Assembly (NCBI GenBank): GCA_022495005.1
Contig: JAGYXB010001753.1
Coordinates: 434,001 to 498,000, forward strand
From: Rhyacophila brunnea
Taxonomy: Eukaryota > Arthropoda > Insecta > Trichoptera > Rhyacophilidae
Length of the DNA: 64,000 nucleotides
Direction of reading: 5' to 3'
Shown here one piece after another: positions 57,158 to 64,000 of the stretch. The position numbers were made by a program, and so were the translations under genes. Within the stretch, counting starts at the first letter, position 1. Each line of letters begins with the position of its first letter. The notes beneath the pieces were generated by a model. That model saw only the letters and a list, made by a program, of their open reading frames with translations, searched no databases and had not been told where the DNA came from.

Positions 57158-57400
57158 AGTTGGAGTGAGTCGTATTCGAACTCACGTCTTTCTTTTTCCT
57201 ACATTTCCTACACAATTACCTACAAACTATCGATATGTATATATGATTCATGCGAATTAGTTTGTATAACTTTGATTTAACTGAGCCACTTCAAATTACA
57301 CCGATCAGGAACAATCTACTTTGTGAACAAGTTAAATGACATTACTGACTTAATCGTGACATACGTCTGATGCTTACCATTTTTTTATAATTGACGTTCT
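57158..57400 (-). mobile_element. SINE-type repeat, family 3
   Basis: Inverse B box GTATTCGAACTCACG near 57,172, then ATATATGATTCATGCGAATT and ACTTCAAATTACACCGATCA. Shares order with 7,925-8,120 and 8,245-8,350. The A box is weak. Confidence 0.45.
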
Positions 57401-57492
57401 TTTACTGTACATACATAATGTAAATAATGATAATATTATTTAATATACTTTAGGTTTAAGAATTTTATAGTCTTTATTAAAGAAAAAAACAT

Positions 57493-57913
57493 AATTGAAG
57501 GGTTGAAAGTCTATAGGTTCTAAGTGCCAAAAATTTTAAACTGAGATATAACAAAAAAAAAAACCATACATATATGAAAACTTACATTTTAATTTATACA
57601 AAGTTGCAGAAGAACATCAGTATAATATGATAAGTTTACATAATTCTAAAGATAAAATAAACAATGGAAGAATACAATATTTGAACATGGACAATATTGA
57701 ATCGTTCTGTGTAGAGGGGTATGTAGGAGCACGTCATAGACTTCGCCAATATTTCAATGTATTTGTGTGACAAAAATGGTAGATATTAGTAGAGGAACTT
57801 AGACCTTCAGAATAACATTAGACTTGCCATATACCTAGATCATATTGAAGTAAAAAAAACTTGTTATAGAATTTTTTGGCACTTAGACCCTATAGACTTT
57901 CAACCCTTCAATT
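57493..57913. mobile_element. Non-autonomous inverted-repeat element (MITE)
   Basis: Arms of about 45 bp: left AATTGAAGGGTTGAAAGTCT, then ATAGGTTCTAAGTGCCAAAA; right the inverse with two or three changes. No frame, no clear duplication. The first bases (ATTGAAG) resemble those of the MITE at 16,552. Confidence 0.85.
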
Positions 57914-58428
57914 TTGAAAGACGTCAGAAAACTTTAGAGAAACCTAGTTATAAGAAATACATATACTTGACATAATATCTAGAGAAATGAATCTGTCATT
58001 TATATGACAGATACTATATACTCAGTATTGTATCAGTGAGAGTATAATTTAAAAATCGCGTTCTCTGTCGTGATATACCTACGTCGTTTTATTTCAAAAA
58101 ATATTCCTTTAAAAATGACTAACTTTTCTGGCATTATAGAAACCAGATGTTGCAAAATATCTCTGCTACGATTGCAATATTTGGCAATATTTATTGCTGA
58201 AATATGACTGGAACGTTTTAAAATCATTTCTGTATGGAATATTCTCTGGAGAGACTTTTAACATTTACTGTAGGTATTTCGAAGCTTTCGTATTTAAAAC
58301 TTTAAAACTTATAATATGATATTGAAGTCTCGTATATTTTAGGGGAAAAAATACTTTTGTATAATATACAACAAGATCCAAATAAATTAGTAATCATAGA
58401 AACACTCAACTTTGAGAAAATCTGACAG
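57914..58428. other. No gene recognised
   Basis: A 64-codon minus frame at 58,033-58,227 has no motif. Contains the small palindrome CTGTCATTTATATGACAG at 57,993. Confidence 0.45.
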
Positions 58429-58660
58429 CAGTGGCGAGGGATGGAGGTAGGCTGTTAAGATTCGACATAAATAGTACACACTAAGCTTTCTTAGTCATGG
58501 TTATTTGTTTTCATTTAACTAAGCATACAATTTGCTGATGGTGCTGGTTAGTTTTTAAAATTCAATTAAACCTTGCCTAAACGAAACTATACTAGTTTAG
58601 GTATGCTAAAGACGGTCCGACAAAAATAGTGCACACTTTTTCAGTCATACCTGCCAAGCA
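58429..58660. mobile_element. hAT-like element (family F), left-end fragment
   Basis: CAGTGGCGAGGGATGGAGGT, AGGCTGTTAAGATTC, then TGATGGTGCTGGTTAGTTTT and AATTCAATTAAACCTTGCCT match the left half of copy 1. The inner CGACAAAAATAGTGCACAC repeats the subterminal motif. The outer right end is missing. Confidence 0.65.
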
Positions 58661-58751
58661 GATACATACCTCAATACATACCTCCCAAGTTTCAGAGTAT
58701 TTATACCTACCAAACTTTGGAAGTTAGTATGAGTTAATAAACAACAGCCAT

Positions 58752-59067
58752 GTAATATGATGCAATAACTACAGAATTATTTAAGCTTGATAAACACACG
58801 TGTGGGCCAGCAGACAGTCATAGTACTATGGACCCAAGCTCGGATATCATACACAAAAAGTCAACAAGCTAATTAATATGATATAATATTGTATACAATG
58901 TATAAAAAAGGCCACGCACTTCGCGCCTTCGTCTATTCTTTTAAATTCTTTGTAACGCGTATATCTTGTCCGCTGTATGTGTACTTGTATTTCCGTTAAA
59001 TAAACTTTCTTTTAACTTTCGTGAAACCTTTATTGTTTCCCGATCATCTTCTCGCCATCTAGTCTAA
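58752..59067 (+). mobile_element. Probable solo LTR or LTR fragment of another retrotransposon
   Basis: TGTAATATGATGCAATAACT starts with TG; TCTAAACA near 59,067 could be a CA end. Between them lie a TATA-like box (TATAAAAAAGGCCACGCACT at 58,902), a GC-rich initiator zone, and the poly(A) signal AAATAAACTTTCTTTTAACT at 58,998. That is the usual promoter/poly(A) order of an LTR. No matching second LTR or duplication is seen, so the boundaries are tentative. Confidence 0.5.
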
Positions 59068-59299
59068 ACATATCCCTGAAGGTAAATCACTTGACAATTA
59101 CCTTCAAGAGGACGGTTTTTAAACTTAACAACTGGGAATTATACTATTCAGGAGTTGTCCAGTCTTTGATAAGGAGACAAAGAAAGTAGAATACCATCAT
59201 TTTCCCTTTCAACACAGGTTACCTGATTTCTTTAAATTCTTTCTTGAGGGATATAACAGCTCTATCAAATAAGTTATTTACCACTGATCTGGACGTACT
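59068..59299. other. No gene recognised
   Basis: Could be leader sequence of the same LTR element, but no primer binding site or gag frame was recognised. Confidence 0.35.
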
Positions 59300-60448
59300 T
59301 AGGGATTGCAATACCGAATGAAAATATCAATACCAGTTGTTCGGTATTTCTTATTGAATACCGGTATTCGTTAAAACATAAGTACTGTTACACCCCCGAA
59401 TGGTCCCCATTTGGCGATGTCTCTGTGTATCTGGAGAGGCCCGAGTCGGTATCAAACAAACAAATAGTAAGGGTTGATTGCGAAAATAATTAAATAATGT
59501 TAAATATCTGACCGACAACATTGTTTGAATGCCGTTACAAAAAAAATACGAACGGCAACGCCGCATTTGTACCGCTCGTGTGCGGCCGTTTGTTTTAGCG
59601 CGAGGAAAGCATTTTTGAAAGCAACGCAGTAAGCAGTGTTAACCTCGCTATCCGCCAAAATTAAATTGAAAAGAATTTGTATAAAAAATGTAACCATTAG
59701 ATAATATTAAACGTAAATACATCTCGCCGTTTCTAACACAATTCCGGTGTGTTATTTGTCCACTTCCAAGTCCTGAATCCAGACAAAAATCCATACCAAG
59801 AAACAAAGTGACAGCATGCTTCCCACTTTTGAAAATGGAGGGAGATGACAGTACCTACTTATCAGTAAATATACCTACCTATTATAATCCCTTTAAAATT
59901 TATAGAAAAAATATACCTACCTACATTTATTATGGTGACATTTAAAATTATGTATTAATCACAATATTGCAGAACTGGTGATTTTTACAAATAATTTGAA
60001 TATATTTATAATTTCAACTAAAGCCCTCAAAAAGGTTAATTCATTAAGTGTAAATAAGCGCGGCAGCAGGAAAAGCTTCTTCAATTTAACACTTGCACAA
60101 TCATCAATAATGTTATTATAGTATAATTGAACATTTGTCACGGATGTTCTTTATTTTGAAATAATATCAGTATGTTAATTTATCGAGACAATTTTATAAA
60201 TTCGTATATTTAATGAATTGTGTGAAAATGTGTGAAATTGTTCTAATGAATATGAACACATAACTTATACACTCAATTGAATAGGAAATACAGTACAAAC
60301 TAATGAAGAAATAACATTAAATTCATTGTCAAAAACGTAAACGAGTGTGGTTTCTTAATACCGAAAATTTCGGCAGTTTTAAAACCGGTATTTCGGTATT
60401 GATAAATACTGGAATACCGGTTTTGAAATACCAGTATTGTAATTCCTA
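59300..60448. mobile_element. hAT-like element (family H), copy 2
   Basis: Left TAGGGATTGCAATACCGAAT; right, inverse, TAGGAATTACAATACTGGTA. CCGGTATT-rich subtermini at both ends as in copy 1 (49,356-50,109). Flanks ACGTACT and ACGCACT are a near match, an eroded duplication. The interior of about 1.1 kb is longer than in copy 1. It holds a less AT-rich patch (59,390-59,680) with minus-strand open frames at 59,351-59,566 and 59,500-59,697. I cannot recognise them as transposase. Confidence 0.75.
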
Positions 60449-61239
60449 CGCACTGTTCATCATGATATCATTTCTTTTTTTCAACATCATATTACGTAGG
60501 TACTTATACATTGTCAACGTACAGTAAAAGTACAAAATTAATTTTTCAAACAATATTTTAAGTTAAGTAGTAAACCTAGCAAACAAATTTATTATCTACA
60601 TTTAATTTAAATTTACTCAAATTTTATTATGACATCACTAGGTACTTTATATAATTTAACTCACATATTACGAAAGCAATAAACTCATGATTACTGGCAA
60701 TTATTTTAAGGTTCATGTTCTCATTTGAACACTTTAATGGATAAGGTATTTGTTTACTTTTCCTAAATTTTCCGAAACATCCATAGACAAAATTCTTACA
60801 GCCGAGTGATTTTTTCAGTTTATTTTCAAGTCTTTTCAACGATATCATATTATTTATTTAACCACAATCATCAACATCATTAGGATTCTTCCACTATATT
60901 TGGTCCCTAGTTCTCCACTGTTATGTATGTATGCCGAACTTGAGTCCGTGAACCTGGCGAGTTTTTGGGGAATGTGATTGTTTAATAACCTCCGGGTGTG
61001 ACTAAAAGACAACATTAAATGCAACACATTTTGTTCAGTGAATTCTACTAATTAAGCGACACAATTTGACCATTTATATTCCATACGATTGGCAACATCT
61101 ATCACTTGTCTTTCTTCTTTTGTGATAAATTCATGTTATGTCAAACATTCACATGTACATGCCACGTTACGTTATTCTTATTTTTTTGTAAATTTCCTTA
61201 CTTATTTTTGAGTCCTGGAAAAAGTCAATTAATTTTTGC
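60449..61239. other. No gene recognised
   Basis: AT-rich. CATCAACATCATTAGGATTC at 60,869 weakly resembles an RTE tail but is not followed by the family body. Confidence 0.4.
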
Positions 61240-61395
61240 GCGTCCGGAAACTTTATACGTATGCAGTTCGCCGTATCACACTTTACCGTGAAATGTTGTA
61301 TGTTGTATCAGAAATATATGGCCGTATATTAAAGACCGCCCAACCTCTTTGGGTCATATAGTAATGATTTAAAATTCATGTCTAAATAAAACACC
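61240..61395. repeat. Dispersed repeat (family M), copy 2
   Basis: TTTTTGCGCGTCCGG, ACGTATGCAGTTCGCCGTAT, then ATATATGGCCGTATATTAAA and TTCATGTCTAAATAAAAC. Aligns with 23,120-23,482 with gaps. Confidence 0.5.
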
Positions 61396-62121
61396 GTTTT
61401 TGTCGGTTTACAATTCACAGGAAGCTAGCAGCAAACAAATTTTGAAAAAAGCTGATATGCTGGATTATTTGTTAAGTTAGGTTTTCATTGTTGAATTCTT
61501 GAATTTCTGCCAAAATCAGCTATAAAAATTGAATTAATGTTCATATTGAATCTAATAAAATTGAAGACAATATAGTATATGGTCATCTCTTTCCGATAAG
61601 AAAACTCACGGCGAACTGTAGAAATGTTTTACGCACAATTTACATGTAACCCATTTTTTGACCTATATCGATTAGGCTAGCAAAAATCCTTATATAGGAA
61701 TTTATTTCAGTAACTTCAACTGCTACGAATATGGAACGCCAAATAAATGAAAGTAAAATTAAAATAATATATTTCAGTTCTCTGTAATGATTCAATAAAT
61801 AATAATATAAGGCTTATCGTTGGCGGTGATGCATCTAGATATTATGTGGAGTCATTTGTTTATCTCGCTTTATTTGTTACAGTCACTACATATTCGACGA
61901 AATTGCCGGGTAAACCTTGCCAACGCTGATTTTGCCTCCAAAAGTTTTAAAAGAAAAGGGTCCACTCAAAAAAAAGGAAAACAGCTCTCTATAAAACTCT
62001 TTTGCATATACCATCCTATTATTAACGTATTGATCAAACAGTTTTGGCAAAAATGGTGAATATGAGATATATATCTCCGAGAGGAGAATTCTCTGAATAA
62101 TTTTTGGGGCCGTTTGACTGT
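61396..62121. other. No gene recognised
   Basis: A 79-codon plus frame (61,820-62,059) has no motif. AT-rich otherwise. Confidence 0.4.
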
Positions 62122-62262
62122 TAAAAACTAAGTGTACTACCTGAGTGGACAGCGTTTGGTAGGGCGTGAGTGCAACTCAAACGTATAACGAAAAAAAGAC
62201 ATTGTTTAGGAACATTTCACACACGGTTATAAGTTTGAGTTGTCCACTCAGGCCGTACACGT
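62122..62262. mobile_element. Short inverted-repeat element (family S)
   Basis: TGTACTACCTGAGTGGACA and CAACTCAAACGTATAAC on the left are answered by GTTATAAGTTTGAGTTGTCC then ACTCAGGCCGTACACG on the right, a palindromic element of about 140 bp. The AACTCAAACGTATAAC motif is shared with the GC-rich repeat at 55,683-55,775. Confidence 0.6.
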
Positions 62263-62824
62263 AAGATGACTGGACTACACCATGGGTGATTTAAGAACAT
62301 TCGATGAAAGCAACTGAAATGGTTGGAGTTTTTGGTTTTTTCGAAAACGTTTTTGGAAAACACCAACACACCCGCCAGGGGGTGTAGCTCCGTAAATAAT
62401 AGCAATAAGAACTATATAGTGTCAATTACACATTGACGGCCGTTTTTGGATGTAGGTATAATTAAGTTAGCATTTTTTACCTTTTGGTGAAACTGTATAA
62501 TATCAAACACTGTCTGGGCCAAATTATGAGTGGTTAAAAAACAATCTCGAAAGCAAACGTTGAAATAGTAAAGTTGGCAATAAAATTAGTGGAATATATT
62601 GTAGCAAAGTACTACTATTATAAAATCAGAGATTTAAAACTTTTGGGTAAGCGTCCATGAGGCAAGACATACCTAACATATATTATTTCGTTTCTACGTT
62701 ACTTCAAATGATCATTCGTTTTGTAGAAAGCTTATACACAGACATTGCTATTTGTTTTGTAATACGTATGGATATAATATTATTATAAGGTAACAATTAT
62801 CATGAAAAGTTCAATACTTACATA
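62263..62824. other. No gene recognised
   Basis: AT-rich, unassigned. Confidence 0.45.
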
Positions 62825-62848
62825 TTATATATATATATATATATATAT
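62825..62848. repeat. (TA)n microsatellite at a retrotransposon tail
   Basis: TA run directly joined to the inverse of the (GAT)n tail of the RTE insertion that follows. Confidence 0.85.
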
Positions 62849-63130
62849 CATCATCATCATCCTGAATCTATCTACTGCTGGATGAAAGCCTCTCCAAACT
62901 GCTTCCACTTCTCTCGGTCCTGTGCATTGCGTTTCCACGTACTTCTGCAGAACTTTATCATTTCATCGATATAGCGGCCTCTAGGTCTACCTTGCGGACG
63001 TTTTGTACTTCTTGGATACCATTGGATGACTAGATTTGTCCAACGATTGTCTTTTTTTCAATCTATATGTCCAGCCCATCTCCATTTAAGGCTTTTAATA
63101 AACTCTATTACATCGCAGACCCTAGAACGC
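62849..63130 (-). pseudogene. RTE-like RT C-terminal tail (uninverted part)
   Basis: The minus strand reads RVCDVIEFIKSLKWRWAGHI, WTNLVIQWYPRSTKRPQ, GRPRGRYIDEMIKFC and NAQDREKWKQFGEAFIQQ, then the 3' end. One stop follows HID. Very close to the plus-strand copy at 40,730-41,010 and less decayed: WRWAGH and GEAFIQQ are intact here. Confidence 0.85.
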
Positions 63131-63146
63131 TAAACAGTAAACCCCG

Positions 63147-63450
63147 CTAAACCCTATCTATCTAGGACAACAAGTGTCTATAGATGGATGTATATTTGAT
63201 GAAATTGTTCGCAGAGTAAAGCTAGGCTGGAGTGCTTTGGCCGCCTGAATAATGTCTTCAAAAGTGAACTTCCACTGTGCCTAAAGCGCAAAGTGTTCAA
63301 CCAGTGTGTGCTTCCCGTGATCACATATGCGTGTGAAACATGGACCCTAAGTAAAAGAGAGATCCAGAAACTTCAGAGTAGCACAAGGTGGTATGGAGAG
63401 GTGCATGCTGGGCATAACGTGAAAAGACAAAAAGAGAAATGAGTGGATAA
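63147..63450 (+). pseudogene. RTE-like RT post-catalytic segment (inverted part)
   Basis: The plus strand reads IYLGQQVSIDGCIFDEIVRR then VKLGWSAF, a frameshift, FGRLNNVFKSELPLCLKRKV, FNQCVLPVITYACETWTLSK and REIQKLQSS, ending NVKRQKEK and a stop. YLGQ...I..R...GW.AFG.......LP..LKR.V.N.CVLPV.TYG.ETW is the hallmark segment just after the YADD box in RTE-type elements. The last residues join those at the start of the minus-strand part, so the two were one reading frame before inversion. Confidence 0.85.
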
Positions 63451-63887
63451 TAAATTATATAATCATTATTACCAGACAGGCCCTGCTTCTATGGGGTAGT
63501 CTTGAAATATATAATTACGTCAAAGTACGTTATTACGTATATTACAATACAACATGAAGAAACATGCATTGAGGTAAACACGAACGAGTCGTTTGAGGTA
63601 ATGCAGTTGTTTCTTATACAATATTGTTCTAAAATATCACCATATTATATCAGTGAAACCGTTACTTCAAAAACTACGTTCAGGTCTTCTTAATGACGTT
63701 GGAAAAAACGGACCTGCTTAATGTCTCATTACATTTATCTTAAATCTTAAACCTTCTAATTATGATAAAAAGGTCACGATTTCTCACATTTTTTTTGTAT
63801 TACCTACAGTAAAAAATTCGTCTGCGACACAATTTTATATAATAAGCGTATTCTTTGAAAAAAGAATGCTCACTTGACACTACAGAC
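63451..63887. other. No gene recognised
   Basis: A 63-codon frame at 63,502-63,693 (+) has no motif. Confidence 0.45.
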
Positions 63888-64000
63888 TAGGGAATCCAAT
63901 CCCGAGCCAAAATTCTGATCCCGGGATCCCGGGAGTTGTCCCGGGATTAGCATTTTTTTCCATTGTTAATATAAAATTTTTATATTTACAAATAACATTA
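63888..64000. mobile_element. hAT-type MITE (family T), copy 2, cut by the window end
   Basis: TAGGGAATCCAATCCCGAGC then CAAAATTCTGATCCCGGGAT matches the inverse of the right end of copy 1 (56,890-57,007), continuing to the last base (ACAAATAACATT). The orientation is therefore opposite to copy 1. The left flank is GACTACAGAC-like; the partner duplication lies outside the window. Confidence 0.85.

Larger units (their letters stand above)
62849..63450 (-). mobile_element. RTE-like insertion with inverted 5' segment (twin-priming structure)
   Basis: 62,849-63,130 is the element's 3' end in minus orientation, beginning with CATCATCATCATC tail sequence and CTACTGCTGGATGAAAGCCT. 63,147-63,450 is the piece immediately upstream in the element, but in plus orientation. 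The two pieces abut in element coordinates: the plus part stops at AATGAGTGGATAA and the minus part starts at AGGGTCTGCGATGTAATAGA. In the colinear copy at 40,697 these two are only about 12 bases apart. This is the classic result of twin-primed reverse transcription. Confidence 0.88.

Noticed and set aside
59351..59697. Transposase coding region inside hAT-like family H copy 2
   Set aside because: Two overlapping minus frames lie in a less AT-rich patch, but I recognise no BED finger, catalytic residues or dimerisation motif.
62825..63470. ATTATATA as the target duplication of the twin-primed RTE insertion
   Set aside because: The octamer occurs on both sides, but the left copy lies in a TA microsatellite, so the match has little weight.
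1..64000. CRISPR array, prophage, bacterial operon or endogenous virus
   Set aside because: No regularly spaced direct repeats, no operon-like open frames, and no capsid, polymerase or envelope-like protein was recognised in any frame.

Overview
This is AT-rich eukaryotic, almost certainly insect, nuclear DNA with no recognisable host protein gene, rRNA or functional tRNA gene. The insect call rests on the mix of repeats: tRNA-derived SINEs, fragments of RTE-like and jockey/R1-like non-LTR retrotransposons, hAT-type and TTAA-type non-autonomous DNA transposons, solo-LTR-like elements and short AT, TC and ATG repeats. Hemiptera and Lepidoptera both fit and I cannot choose between them. Long open frames are rare. 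The longest (130 codons, minus strand, 43,733-44,125) is the end of a retrotransposon reverse transcriptase.

Layout. 1-10 kb: two minus-strand reverse-transcriptase (RT) relics, the first of three solo-LTR-like elements (1,549-2,013), inverted-repeat MITEs, an R1/jockey-like 3' end (7.4-7.8 kb) and SINE-like repeats. 10-20 kb: an internally deleted hAT transposon with a perfect 8-bp target duplication (10,770-11,606), more MITEs, a second LTR-like element (14,311-14,776) and a nested terminal-inverted-repeat element at 18.7-19.4 kb. 20-33 kb: RT relics, two SINE families, a foldback with tRNA-like arms (24.8-25.3 kb), and a hAT-like element split by another inverted-repeat element (30.0-31.2 kb). 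33-46 kb: a 480-bp dispersed repeat, the third LTR-like element (37,876-38,365), RTE 3' ends, the best-preserved jockey-like 3' end (43.3-44.1 kb) and a SINE with a 9-bp duplication. 46-64 kb: a scrambled chain of inverted fragments (47.2-48.2 kb), a hAT-like element holding a SINE with a 13-bp duplication (49.4-50.1 kb), a long foldback between TTAA sites (50.3-51.0 kb), a hAT MITE with a perfect 8-bp duplication (56.4-57.0 kb), a lone LTR-like sequence, and an RTE insertion with its 5' part inverted (62.8-63.45 kb). A second copy of the 56-kb MITE runs off the right edge.

The window reads as layered transposon debris. The useful content is the insertion record: target duplications, nesting order and rearranged copies. 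I did not find a convincing new molecular system. The least explained items are the foldback with tRNA-like arms, the recurrent repeat with a hammerhead-ribozyme-like core, and the solo-LTR-like family that starts TT and ends CA with 5-bp duplications.
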